Shown: positions 55,601 to 61,014, counted from the stretch's first letter. The stretch is DNA of 64,000 nt from Chamaelirium japonicum (GCA_947650365.1 OX393552.1:49871873-49935872), one strand, 5' to 3'. Notes: generated by a model not told the origin, from the letters alone. Made by a program: numbers and translations.

Positions 55601-56547
55601 TGAGAATGCGAGTGAATCTCTCTATTTCTCTATTAACTACTAAAAGAAGGGAAAGGGGGGGAGGGGGTTTCAAACACTAAAGGTGAGGTCCCTTTTAACA
55701 AAACCTGCCCTTAATTGCAATTTAACCCCTAAGATTCCTAAAATTATGAAAAGTGCATTAAATGGGTGTATGCGTGGAATGCATTTTCTCTGTCTGATTT
55801 CAAATGGCTATGTTTTATACTAGTACGATTATATGATCATTTTAGGGAGGGTTGGTACTTTTTGATAGAAAAGTTGATGTCAAAAATGTGCTTGAACATA
55901 TAATGCACTCAAGTACTGCAATCACATGAGCATCGATAGCCTCATGTCACACTTATAACTGCAATATTACATACTTCCATATGAGTCCATTATGTTCTCG
56001 TGAAACTCTTAGTGTTCCAGCATCAGTCTTTATTGGAATTGGCGTAATTTTTGCCTTTTTATCTTGTCTTATCTATAATAATTTGAGGCTTGTTCCTGTG
56101 AAGAATCAAGTCATTTGTTGCTTATTCCTTTCTTTCGTTGTTTGCTTGCATCTCTATTTTGGTTACAGGACCTTGACATGCACAGGGGAAAGCCTTTGTA
56201 TTTGAGCGAGGAGCGGTATTCAGCGCTTACATATTTGGTAATGAAAATATTGCCTTCGCTGTCTTTGATGTGTATTTTTTTTGTGATGGGATACATATGG
56301 AACAAACTTTTAAATGATCAAGTCTTTCCGGAACCTAACTTTACCTTTTAGTTGTTTTAGTGTAGCCATTAAGAGATTTCATATTCTTATCAGTTTTTTT
56401 AATATTAGCTTTTGTACTGATGTGAGCCGCATACTTATTTTCTTGCATCTTTTATTTTTGACAACATGATAGGTGGCGTCTCATGGCCTTGATCGGAGTT
56501 CTGAAGTACTTCGCCAAACAACCATGAGTCTCTATGATTCTGATTAA
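8009..56547 (+). CDS. PRT6: PRT6-type UBR-box E3 ubiquitin ligase, complete 17-exon gene
   Basis: N-recognin E3 ligase of the Arg/N-degron pathway. In Arabidopsis PRT6 recognises basic N-terminal residues, including those made by Cys oxidation and arginylation, and drives turnover of ERF-VII factors and VRN2 in oxygen and stress sensing. Coding exons: 8009-8080, 8463-9569, 9875-11106, 11193-11333, 16758-17001, 17090-17839, 33197-33394, 33616-34274, 44360-44411, 44498-45146, 50871-51079, 51166-51686, 51790-51894, 51996-52062, 52171-52248, 56169-56237, 56473-56547. All junctions keep phase and no stop interrupts; total about 2,075 residues, against about 2,000 in Arabidopsis. The UBR box is at residues 123-194. 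RING-H2 pieces are CSLC (1229-1232), [10 protein letters not shown] (about 1448-1457) and CPVC (1490-1493). A Cys/His-rich C-terminal domain follows at about 1945-2002. All borders are GT/AG except intron 1, which appears GC/AG. ATG 8018 (MEID) is an alternative start. Confidence 0.95.
8463..9569 (+). CDS. PRT6: PRT6 exon 2 (UBR box)
   Basis: 369 residues with acceptor CAG at 8460-8462 and donor GTAATG. It carries the whole UBR zinc finger. Visible elements are [43 protein letters not shown] and CSKH. The Cys/His ligands that bind three zincs and the acidic DCGD pocket that grips type 1 N-degrons are all present. Confidence 0.95.
9875..11106 (+). CDS. PRT6: PRT6 exon 3
   Basis: About 410 residues (394-803), starting ASKWAGLL and ending YRSVPW, with Trp split across the next junction. 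It includes a Ser-rich variable part and the conserved [12 protein letters not shown] and [15 protein letters not shown] segments. There is no catalytic motif here; it is the long helical scaffold of UBR-type ligases. Confidence 0.93.
11193..11333 (+). CDS. PRT6: PRT6 exon 4
   Basis: 47 codons reading [20 protein letters not shown] through NLADYTE. The donor GTATGT at 11334 splits the Glu codon completed by exon 5. Confidence 0.92.
11935..12216. repeat. 140-bp direct tandem duplication
   Basis: Copy one is at 11935-12074 and copy two at 12075 to about 12216, about 90 percent alike by eye. Both run from CATATCA through GGATGCGTTGATCTCATA. Confidence 0.85.
12341..12800. mobile_element. Non-autonomous hAT element, GGGTCGGG family (460 bp)
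   Basis: Flanked by near-identical 8-mers GCAAAAGT (12333-12340) and GCTAAAGT (12801-12808). Ends are TAGAGCTGGCAAT and, reverse-complemented, TAGGGGTGGCAAT, the well-known plant hAT MITE terminus. The interior is filled with GGGTCGGGTC and CCCGTTTA motifs in both orientations. It appears to have landed in or beside the gypsy gag remnant. A related copy lies at the right edge of the window. Confidence 0.8.
12801..13135 (-). pseudogene. Decayed Ty3/gypsy gag fragment
   Basis: On the minus strand, frames read in pieces as [30 protein letters not shown] and RSDIKRELL. This is the retrotransposon gag core of plant gypsy elements. At least three frameshifts and several stops break it. Confidence 0.65.
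13703..13750. repeat. (AT)n microsatellite
   Basis: About 24 uninterrupted AT units. Confidence 0.95.
13930..14196. mobile_element. Non-autonomous hAT element, GGTACCGG family (267 bp)
   Basis: Perfect 8-bp target duplication GCCATAAT (13922-13929 and 14197-14204). Ends are CAAGGTTCAAAAT and, reverse-complemented, CAAGGTTTGAAAT. The interior is made of GTACCGG and GGTATCGG repeats in both orientations. No gene. Nested inside the larger AGTCGG derivative. Confidence 0.88.
14283..14623 (-). pseudogene. hAT transposase C-terminal tail fragment
   Basis: The minus strand reads [15 protein letters not shown] from about 14622, then an acidic tail ending in a stop at 14283. DPI..(D/E)..DW(I/V) after the dimerisation region is typical of plant hAT transposases. 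The catalytic and dimerisation parts are missing, so this is an internal-deletion relic. Confidence 0.5.
14690..15225. mobile_element. MITE/MULE-like element with palindromic repeats
   Basis: Outer ends (GAGCAAGTCCCTCCATTAAC and, reverse-complemented, TTGCTCCAGGTCCTCTCGTT) are alike. Inside, GAGTAACAATTGCTACAGTG-type units appear at least six times in both orientations. No target duplication could be fixed. Confidence 0.45.
16758..17001 (+). CDS. PRT6: PRT6 exon 5
   Basis: Encodes [15 protein letters not shown], then [21 protein letters not shown] and NPSGLKQ, the most conserved block of the scaffold region. Acceptor TTTCAG, donor GTTCTG. Confidence 0.94.
17090..17839 (+). CDS. PRT6: PRT6 exon 6
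   Basis: 250 codons (933-1182), from [20 protein letters not shown] to [12 protein letters not shown]. The last part begins the basic coiled segment before the RING. Donor GTAAGA opens the 15.4-kb intron 6. Confidence 0.94.
19611..20463. mobile_element. Non-autonomous hAT element (853 bp)
   Basis: Perfect 8-bp target duplication TAAGTCAT (19603-19610 and 20464-20471). Ends are CATGGTTTAAAATATC and, reverse-complemented, CAGTGTTTTAAGTATTG. The subterminal parts are rich in GCGATAT/ATATCGC. No coding capacity. A similar CGATAT-rich region lies at 28500-29030. Confidence 0.85.
21447..22049 (-). pseudogene. Second BED zinc-finger frame with one nonsense codon
   Basis: Starts ATG at 22049 ([10 protein letters not shown]) and reads a BED-type finger (CAYC, then GGVT, stop, LKQHLAG) to a natural stop at 21447, about 200 codons. 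The only break is TGA where the sister gene has Arg ([11 protein letters not shown]), as expected from CGA to TGA by CpG deamination. After the finger it has an acidic, Ser/Asp-rich tail ending WTSDDE and no catalytic domain. It may be a truncated transposase or a separate small DNA-binding gene of the element. Confidence 0.65.
22294..25570 (-). CDS. hAT transposase (BED finger, DUF659, hAT dimerisation), near-intact
   Basis: Four exons in phase: 25570-23929, 23852-23722, 23625-23550 and 23462-22828, giving 827 residues to an in-frame TAG. The same frame stays open to a natural stop at 22294, so the tail was likely about 1,005 residues long. The BED finger has C23, C26, H41 and C52. DUF659 reads NNPFYQTM and MCDGWTG (D285), then IVTDND (D346) and [10 protein letters not shown]. 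The dimerisation exon reads [10 protein letters not shown] (E648), [12 protein letters not shown] and VHYNLR. The DDE residues are therefore all present. A Gly/Ser-rich stretch and a Tyr/Gln/Gly-rich tail follow. All introns are GT/AG. Confidence 0.85.
26650..26740. repeat. A/G-rich AAAGA-type simple repeat
   Basis: Imperfect AAAAGAAAAG and GAAAGAAAG units. Confidence 0.85.
26760..27420 (-). pseudogene. LINE (non-LTR) reverse-transcriptase 3' remnant
   Basis: The minus strand reads [20 protein letters not shown], then NPIWRHLW, stop, [10 protein letters not shown], the zinc-binding tail region of plant LINE ORF2. Closer to 26,850 it reads [15 protein letters not shown], the usual next segment. 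Stops and frame changes make it dead. Confidence 0.6.
27700..27763. repeat. Perfect 28-bp inverted repeat (hairpin)
   Basis: The arm at 27700-27727 (CCTTAGCACTACAATATGGA and eight more bases) is fully complementary to 27736-27763, with an 8-base loop. It lies in LINE-flanking intronic DNA. Confidence 0.95.
28100..28385. repeat. Purine-rich GGGAGTGGGAGAGG / CTTCGG low-complexity tract
   Basis: Strings of CTTCGG repeats followed by many variants of GGGAGTGGGAGAGG. A 10-G run lies near 28340. Confidence 0.85.
28500..29030. mobile_element. CGCGAAATATCGCG repeat region, probable hAT-type remnant
   Basis: Filled with TTTCGCGAAATATCGCGA-type palindromes. A unit of about 110 bp containing CACGTGAGGTGGG and a GTCxGGCGA part repeats three times (CACGTG at 28603, 28716, 28824). 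It resembles the subterminal regions of small hAT elements such as 19611-20463, but I found no paired ends or target duplication. Confidence 0.45.
29240..29460. repeat. Tandem imperfect palindromes of about 72 bp
   Basis: Three copies of a unit containing GGCCxxCCATxxATGGAAA and TTTCCATxxATGG. Each can fold on itself. Confidence 0.55.
29487..32678 (+). mobile_element. Truncated, decayed Ty1/copia retrotransposon
   Basis: Left LTR probably about 29487-30072 (begins TGTTACATTT, ends CTACAACA), with a degenerate tRNA-Met primer site after it (ACTGATATCAAAG). Gag starts at 30106 ([14 protein letters not shown]). A zinc knuckle [14 protein letters not shown] is at about 30785-30836. Integrase pieces include [13 protein letters not shown] (31320) and [12 protein letters not shown] (31780), then [18 protein letters not shown]. 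Reverse transcriptase starts at about 32400 ([27 protein letters not shown]) and stops abruptly near 32678. Several stop codons are present, and RT core, RNase H and the right LTR are missing. Confidence 0.8.
32679..33196 (+). other. Intron 6 end, no element recognised
   Basis: Plain AT-rich intron DNA from the copia break to the exon 7 acceptor. Confidence 0.5.
33197..33394 (+). CDS. PRT6: PRT6 exon 7 (first RING Cys pair)
   Basis: 66 codons, [10 protein letters not shown] through [25 protein letters not shown] supplies the first zinc-ligand pair of the RING-H2. Confidence 0.94.
33616..34274 (+). CDS. PRT6: PRT6 exon 8 (RING His/Cys core)
   Basis: Residues 1249-1468. Starts [15 protein letters not shown] and ends [28 protein letters not shown]. 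The long variable insert between the first Cys pair and the CGHAVH segment is a known peculiarity of PRT6/UBR-type RINGs. The last codon is split. Confidence 0.94.
35030..35600. repeat. Dispersed repeat shared with 46460-46920
   Basis: From AATCAAATGTTGACAAATTT onward, both copies share CCTACGAAATCA, GACCGAAAT and TTTTCGG-type stretches. The 46-kb copy ends CATTTAAAACCTTG, a hAT-like terminus. A second short direct duplication (GCATTTTCGCA...TTTTGGAGGAAA) sits at about 35498-35590. Borders are unclear. Confidence 0.5.
36039..36680. mobile_element. Non-autonomous hAT element, AGTCGG family (642 bp)
   Basis: Near-perfect 8-bp duplication GGTGTGAC (36031-36038) and AGTGTGAC (36681-36688). Ends are CTATGCAGTCAATGTCGG and, reverse-complemented, CGATGCTCTCAAAATCGG. 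Subterminal GACTAGTC and CGGGACTAG palindromes are frequent. No gene. Relatives are at 13190-14680 and 52760-53140. Confidence 0.75.
37167..38299. mobile_element. Non-autonomous hAT element, CCGGTCCGG family (1,133 bp)
   Basis: Perfect 8-bp duplication CTTTTTAC (37159-37166 and 38300-38307). Ends are CAATGTTGTTAAAACCGG and, reverse-complemented, CAATGTTGTCAGAGCCG. Subterminal regions are rich in CCGGTCCGGACCGG-type palindromes. The centre holds a tandem array with (GT)n tracts. Confidence 0.88.
37516..37880. repeat. Minisatellite with embedded (GT)n tracts
   Basis: Four to five copies of a unit of about 70-110 bp: T-run, GGGTTCT, (GT)n, then TTGGGCCGACTGAxxTC. The GT length varies between copies. 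Confidence 0.9.
38455..38830. mobile_element. Possible hAT-like GGTTCGGGTT remnant
   Basis: GAATTTGGTTCGGG at the left and inverted GAACCxxxCCGA motifs to the right resemble small hAT elements. No target duplication found. A short GAGTTGAGAAT duplication marks the left edge. Confidence 0.3.
39020..39750 (+). pseudogene. Ty1/copia reverse-transcriptase remnant
   Basis: Across shifting frames it reads [15 protein letters not shown] (39255), KARLVA (39445), [19 protein letters not shown] (39480-39535), [14 protein letters not shown], then [13 protein letters not shown] and KHALALW. This is the copia RT core in order. Stops and frameshifts are frequent. It is not the missing half of the 29-32 kb element, as it overlaps it in content and is more decayed. 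Confidence 0.75.
40690..41260. repeat. Degenerate tandem array, CCCCTTTGGTGG unit
   Basis: Roughly ten units of about 50-60 bp built on GCCCCTTTGGTGGCTxTGTxGCTxAAGGGGC. Each has complementary ends (GCCCCTTT and AAAGGGGC), so each can form a hairpin. Divergence grows toward the right. Confidence 0.7.
42008..42524. mobile_element. MULE-like non-autonomous element (517 bp)
   Basis: Related to the element at 56711-57198. Left end GGGGGACTTAGTGAATGGTCC-like, right end ending CCCATTTCCCC. Flanked by AATAAAAA on both sides (42000-42007 and 42525-42532). A GC-rich middle part (42220-42400) looks like captured exon or UTR sequence. Confidence 0.6.
42775..43331. mobile_element. Non-autonomous hAT element, GGGTTGCCC family (557 bp)
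   Basis: Perfect 8-bp duplication GCATCCAT (42767-42774 and 43332-43339). Ends are TAAGGGTGGGACTTG and, reverse-complemented, TAGGGGTGGGACTTG. No gene. Confidence 0.9.
44360..44411 (+). CDS. PRT6: PRT6 exon 9 (52 bp)
   Basis: Short exon reading [17 protein letters not shown] after completing an Arg codon. It joins the His/Cys core of the RING to the final CPVC pair. Acceptor TTTCAG, donor GTTAGA. Confidence 0.88.
44498..45146 (+). CDS. PRT6: PRT6 exon 10 (RING CPVC)
   Basis: Residues 1486-1701. Begins [17 protein letters not shown], the last RING pair. Later conserved text includes [19 protein letters not shown] and [20 protein letters not shown]. The donor chosen (GTTGGT at 45147) keeps phase with exon 11 and gives KLRG|TFSS. 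A little uncertainty remains at this end. Confidence 0.9.
46460..46920. repeat. Dispersed repeat related to 35030-35600
   Basis: Shares AATCAAATGT-GACAAATTTCC and many ACCGAAAT motifs with the 35-kb copy. It ends ACATTTAAAACCTTG, a probable hAT-type terminus. Confidence 0.5.
47968..48613. mobile_element. MITE-like element with GC-rich insert
   Basis: Left end GCGCTTGTTTGTTTTTTGGA; right end reverse-complemented AGGGTCTGTTTGTATTCGG. Subterminal AGTAAATCxG and its complement recur on both sides. The core at 48155-48420 is far richer in GC than the surroundings and may be a captured gene piece. No clear target duplication. Confidence 0.45.
49058..49127. repeat. 35-bp tandem duplication
   Basis: Two identical adjacent copies starting AGGATTGGATGGAAAATAAT. 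Confidence 0.9.
49310..50220. mobile_element. Non-autonomous hAT element, AGGCGTA family (911 bp)
   Basis: 8-bp duplication CTTGATAT (49302-49309) and CTTGATAC (50221-50228), one mismatch. Ends are CACTGTTTAAAAAGGCG and, reverse-complemented, CAATGTTTAAAAAGGC. Subterminal GAGGCGTAxGCCTC palindromes are repeated at both ends. No gene. Confidence 0.85.
50871..51079 (+). CDS. PRT6: PRT6 exon 11
   Basis: Residues about 1702-1771, reading [20 protein letters not shown] and a hydrophobic stretch ending [16 protein letters not shown] is a hallmark of plant PRT6. Confidence 0.93.
51166..51686 (+). CDS. PRT6: PRT6 exon 12
   Basis: Residues 1772-1944. Runs from [10 protein letters not shown] to [14 protein letters not shown], with [13 protein letters not shown] in the middle. 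The Arg codon is split with exon 13. Confidence 0.94.
51790..51894 (+). CDS. PRT6: PRT6 exon 13 (C-terminal Cys cluster)
   Basis: [20 protein letters not shown], then [14 protein letters not shown]. It starts the Cys/His-rich C-terminal zinc domain conserved in UBR-family ligases. Confidence 0.94.
51996..52062 (+). CDS. PRT6: PRT6 exon 14
   Basis: Reads [20 protein letters not shown], completing the zinc ligands (C, H, C). Donor GTATGT. Confidence 0.93.
52171..52248 (+). CDS. PRT6: PRT6 exon 15
   Basis: 26 codons, [20 protein letters not shown] then DAFGEE, a conserved segment of the C-terminal domain. Confidence 0.94.
52760..53140 (-). mobile_element. hAT element, AGTCGG family, inverted copy (left border uncertain)
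   Basis: The right end reads CCGACTTTGACTGCATAG, the inverted version of the 36039 element terminus. It is followed by shared interior sequence (GACTAGTCCCGA motifs, TCATATATG). The other end could not be fixed. Confidence 0.55.
53955..54240 (-). pseudogene. hAT transposase C-terminal tail in deleted element
   Basis: The minus strand reads [20 protein letters not shown], then [31 protein letters not shown] and [15 protein letters not shown], stop. Tyr/Pro/Ser-rich acidic tails like this end many plant hAT transposases. No catalytic residues remain. A 41-bp palindrome lies within it. Confidence 0.55.
54281..54600. repeat. 163-bp tandem duplication
   Basis: Copies start at 54281 and 54444, both with CAAATTTGCATGAACCGATC. 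Each carries TTTGCATGA...TCATGCAAA, able to form a short hairpin. Confidence 0.85.
56169..56237 (+). CDS. PRT6: PRT6 exon 16
   Basis: 23 codons, [20 protein letters not shown] then TYL. Near-identical to the family's penultimate segment. Confidence 0.95.
56473..56547 (+). CDS. PRT6: PRT6 exon 17 (C-terminus)
   Basis: [20 protein letters not shown] then YDSD and stop TAA (56545-56547). GLDRSSxVLRQTT is the invariant end of PRT6. Only the last few residues are species-specific. Confidence 0.96.
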   Translation: MASHGLDRSSEVLRQTTMSLYDSD

Positions 56548-56710
56548 GACTCTTTAGAATGGCATTCCTAATTGAGGTCAGTGCTAATTTTTGCTAATGT
56601 ATTTTTCTTTAGAGTACTAAGATTTAAAAAATGATTTGTGTTTGTTAGTTTGTATTTTATTTATAAAAGGAAAAATTGTGTCAATCTTAACTTCACCGAG
56701 TTAATATTTA

Positions 56711-57198
56711 GGGGGACTTAGTGAACTGTCCCGGACAAAGAGATTAGTTAAGTTGAAGGACTTTGAAATATTGTGGACAAAAATGCCCTGGACAGCATTT
56801 CAAGTTTTCTTTTGTCATGCCACCGAACCAGTGAACCCCCGCCGGAGTGCTCACTACCGATCCAGTGAATGCCAGAGCTGCTCGCCGCCACCGAACCACC
56901 GAACATCTCCGCCGAACCGAACCGAACCTAAACTTAACCCTAACCCTAAGATCTACAAGCTATGGGATGAACCCTAGACCTAGGGTCCTCAACCAAACCA
57001 CCAAACCGAATGTTGATGCCGCCGAAGTTGCTCGTCACGGTAGTCGCCACCGCCGGAGTTGCTCAAAAGAGATGGGAGAAGCAGGGGAGGGTAATTTCGG
57101 GTTTATAATTTTTATTAGGGACCTTAGGTTAAACAAAATCTGAGCCGGTCCTGTTTACGAGAACGATATGTTGTCAGGGACCTCTCGCACATTAACCC
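56711..57198. mobile_element. MULE-like non-autonomous element in the PRT6 3' flank (488 bp)
   Basis: Perfect 9-bp duplication TAATATTTA (56702-56710 and 57199-57207), the length typical of Mutator-like elements. Left end GGGGGACTTAGTGAACTGTC; right end reverse-complemented GGGTTAATGTGCGAGAGGTC. The interior is GC-rich with ACCGAACC and CCTAACCCTA stretches. Sister copy at 42008-42524. Confidence 0.8.
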
Positions 57199-57767
57199 TA
57201 ATATTTATGATAAAAATTTCAAATTAAGAGTTGGTTATGCTTCTTCAGCTCGAAACCAAAAAAAATGGTAGTGAGTAACCACCGGAGAACTGACTAGCAG
57301 CAGCGGAACCAAAATGCAACATTGAGTTAAGGTTGTAAACTTGTAAGTCATCTTTTTTGGTGAGTCTAAAATATTTTTGGAGTCTCAACCCATATAACCA
57401 AGTCGGGCGTTCCATTTTTTGAAAAAACGCGTTTAAAACGTGACTTATTGTTATGGTGTTTATTACTCGACTTTTTTCCAATTTTTTAAAAAGTCACGAT
57501 TTTTCAAAAAACCCCATGATTTTTGTGTTTTAATCCTAATTTACACGTTTTAATCCTGATTAATTGCATTTTAATCCCATCGTATACTGCTAAAAAATTT
57601 ATTGGAATATCTTTATATATATATATTTTAAAACTTCTACTGTTTTTTTCTTCGACTCTTTCCCTACTTTCTTGATTTTTTCGACTTCTCCCGTAGCCGA
57701 TTTTTTCCCGACTTATAACTTGGTAACTTTGGTCTCAACTCTGAAGTCGACATCAATCAGTAACAAC

Positions 57768-58423
57768 CAGTGTTGCCAAGGCGACCAGGCAATGCCTAGG
57801 CGGTCATGCCTACCTAGGCGAGGCGTGGCCTAGGTGGCGCCTAGGCAAGGCCTAGGCGACAAATATTTTTTTATATTAAAGTTTATATATATGGGAAATA
57901 TTCGGATTTGAACAAATAATAAGCATAATACGATTAAAAATTTCATGTGAAGTTAATCAAACAACCAAAATAAACATTCTTATCTAAAAAGAATATCCAT
58001 GTTATCATTGTCATGCTAAATCACTGAAATGTGAATACGTAAAATCATGTATGTCATGCATCATCAACATGTAACAATCAATTAATCAAATTATAGTACT
58101 ATTAAGAAGTTATAACATTAAAACCCTAGGTCCCTTACATTCATTATGAAACAAATTAAGCATAATAAACAAACCCTAAAAATTTAGCACAACCCTAAAA
58201 TTGAAGAAATAGAAGCATTAGAGATGATAAATCATATGTATATAGAAAGATAATTCAAAGAGAAAAAAAATTCTATAAGCAAACAATAATATTAACCTTA
58301 ACCTTAACCTTGGTAAAAAGAACATGAAATAAACTCTAACTTAGGATATTAAGTATATGTGTCATTTGTACATTGGGAAAGGAAACAAAAGAAGAGAGAA
58401 AAATGAAAAAAAAAAAATAAAAT

Positions 58424-58493
<70 letters not shown>

Positions 58494-58584
58494 TCGCCCG
58501 CCTAGGTTGTGGCCTAGGCTACCGGACCCGAAAAGGCCTTGGCGGTCACTTAGGCATGGCCTAGGCGATGCCTTGACTACATTG
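57768..58584. mobile_element. Non-autonomous hAT element, CCTAGGCG family (817 bp)
   Basis: Perfect 8-bp duplication GTAACAAC (57760-57767 and 58585-58592). Ends are CAGTGTTGCCAAGGCGA and, reverse-complemented, CAATGTAGTCAAGGCA. Subterminal CCTAGGCG palindromes lie at both sides. A (TA)n tract of about 52 bp is near the right end (58439-58491). No gene. Confidence 0.88.
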
Positions 58585-58616
58585 GTAACAACTAAGTGAC
58601 TAATAAGACTACTGGA

Positions 58617-58831
58617 GTGCATTTTTGCTACCTGCTCCATTTGCTGCGTTTGCTTCCGGCCCAATTGTAGTGTGCCATGTCATCCATTTTAAGGGGCATA
58701 ATGAGAAAGGCAAGTCCGGTAGCAAGTGTAGTCCCCATTATGCCTCTTTAAATGGATGACATGGCACACTACGATTGGGGCCATTGGGCTGAAAGCAAAT
58801 GCAGCCAACGGAGCTAGCAACAAAAATGCAC
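58617..58831. mobile_element. Foldback MITE (215 bp)
   Basis: Left arm GTGCATTTTTGCTACC... and right arm are complementary over about 95 bp with few mismatches. The best block is GTGTGCCATGTCATCCATTT. It lies 25 bp after the hAT element's duplicated site. No target duplication settled. Confidence 0.75.
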
Positions 58832-59411
58832 AGAGAATAATGCCATGTCAACGACTCGAAGCATGAAGTATCAACTATCAAACATAACAACTAACAAGCA
58901 TCCAAATTTTCCTATCCATTATACAACTTACAACAATATACATTTAGAGTCAAAATCACATGCTATCAAGAGTAAATTACCTGTCAAGTCCAGTCAAATA
59001 TGAAACGTAATTACTGATTGGTAGCATTTAACCAGTGTAGTCAAGTTGGCTAGGTGATGCATAGGCGTTTTGACCTGTCTAGACAAAGCAATGCCTAGGT
59101 GACGACTGACGAGTAATTATTAAATATTTATATATTGTATAAATATGTATATACATAATTATAGTAATCTAGTAGCATGTTGATTATAATTTTGAAACTT
59201 AAAAATCAAATTATCTAGATAGTATAGGAATATAGCACCCATAAACTGAATCAGAAAATAAAAATAAAAAAACTGAAAAAAAATAAAAAATTTTCTAAAA
59301 ATCAAGAAAAAATAATAAAATATTAGGGTTTAAGTTTAGATTTAATTCAACTCAATTTTAAGTTAAGTCAACTCAAATTTGAAAAACCCTTAAATTTCTA
59401 TCAATCCACCA

Positions 59412-59913
59412 CAAGGTTCTAAAAAGCGCTAGGCGCTAGTCGGGCGGTGGGGGGCCGCCTAGCGCCTAGGCGGGGCCTAGGCGGCGCCTAGGTGTTTTGC
59501 CTTTTTTTAATTATTTTAATTATTATTTTGATATTATATAATATATATATGTTTAAAAATTAATATAAGTTCAAGATTATTCTAAACCATTATTTTAAAG
59601 AACAAGTATATAACCATAATTCAAGATTGAGTGATTAACAAGAACAAAAGAAAACATGGTCCGCCTGGCCCGCCTAGCTAGCCTTAACCCGCCTGGCTCG
59701 CCTGGTTAGCCTCAGCCCGCCTGGCCAGCCTAGCTTCGCCTAGACCGCCTAGGCGGCCGCCTTGCCCCGCCTAGACTGCCTAGGCGGCCGCCTTGCCCCG
59801 CCTAGCTCCGCCTGGGAGCTTGGCCTCTTTTCTGGAGCGCCTAGGGCCTAGGCGAGGCGGTGGGGGGCCGCCTAGCGCCTAGGCGGCCGCCTGGGCCGCT
59901 TTTTAGAACACTG
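59412..59913. mobile_element. Nested non-autonomous hAT element, CCGCCTAGG family (502 bp)
   Basis: Perfect 8-bp duplication ATCCACCA (59404-59411 and 59914-59921). Ends are CAAGGTTCTAAAAAGCG and, reverse-complemented, CAGTGTTCTAAAAAGCG. Subterminal GCCTAGGCGG palindromes are very dense. It sits inside the 59033-60799 element, so it is the younger insertion. Confidence 0.9.
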
Positions 59914-59929
59914 ATCCACCATAAGAATT

Positions 59930-60640
59930 TGAGTTAATTCTATTCAATTTGACTACTCACTTTTGTGTTAATTCAACTCAATTTTGAAAACAATCCCAAA
60001 TTTTTATGAACCCATCATAAGAATTTGAGTTAATTCAACTCAATTTTAAAAATCCCCTAAATTCTTATAAACCAATCATAAGATTATGAGTTAATTAAAC
60101 TCAATTTTGAGTTAATTCAACTCAATTCGAGTTAATGCAACTTAATTTTGAGTTAATTCAAATCAATTTTGAGTTAATTCAACTCAATTTTGAACATCCC
60201 CCAATTTCTTTTGAACTCATCATAAGAATTTGAGTTAATTCAACTCAATTTAAAAAAAACCCCAAATTCTTATGAATCCATCATAAGAATTCGAGCTAAT
60301 TTAACTCAATTTTGGGTTTATTTAACTAAATTTGAGTTAATGTAACACAATTTTGAGTTAATTCAACTCTCTTGAAAAACCATCAAATTCTTGTGAACCC
60401 ATTCTTATTCTTATGAACCTATCATAAGAATTCGAGTTAATTCAACTGCATTTTAAGTTAATTCAACTCAATTTTGAAAAACCCCTAAAATCTTATGAAC
60501 CCATCATAAGAATTTGAGTTAATTTAACTCAATTTTGAGCTTATTCAACTTGATTTGAGTTAAAGCAACTCAAATTTCAGTTAATGCAACTCAATTATGA
60601 GTTAATGCAACTCATTTTTAGAAAAATCCCAAATTGGATC
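59930..60640. repeat. Degenerate GAGTTAATTCAACTC array
   Basis: Many copies of the palindromic TTGAGTTAATTCAACTCAA, alternating with ATTCTTATGAACCCATCATAAGAAT, itself a hairpin. Copies differ by a few bases. Confidence 0.85.
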
Positions 60641-61013
60641 GAGTGGAAAGTTGCCCAGGCGCCTTGGCGGTCCTTGGCACCCAGGTGCCAGGCGCTCCTA
60701 GGCAGCCGTCTAGGGAAAACCGCCTGCCTATGTGAATGCCTAGGTGCCCTGGGGTCCAAAACGCCTAGGCGCTCACCTAGGCGACTTTTGACTATAGAGC
60801 ATTTAACAACTATTGACGTTTTAGTAAAATATCATCTGCATCTAGTGATCATAGCAAGCAACAACTAGTAGATATTAACTTCATTTTATATTTGCTATTA
60901 ACCAAATTTCTTATTCAAATTACAACTATGCTCATGTATCATAAATCTGACCTTTAAATCTTTTAATAACTAAAAAATTAAAATAAGATAAATAGGTGGT
61001 AACTGAGTCTCTA

Positions 61014-61014
<1 letters not shown>

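Larger units (their letters stand above)
52249..56168 (+). other. PRT6 intron 15 (3.9 kb)
   Basis: Contains a minus-oriented AGTCGG-type element and the 1.5-kb hAT 53416-54933. In 54942-56168 I see nothing certain. Confidence 0.75.
59033..60799. mobile_element. Non-autonomous hAT element, CCTAGGCG family, with nested hAT (1,767 bp)
   Basis: Perfect 8-bp duplication CATTTAAC (59025-59032 and 60800-60807). Ends are CAGTGTAGTCAAGTTGG and, reverse-complemented, CTCTATAGTCAAAAGTCG. The interior from 59930 to 60640 is a degenerate array of TTGAGTTAATTCAACTCAAT units. Interrupted by 59412-59913. Confidence 0.8.
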
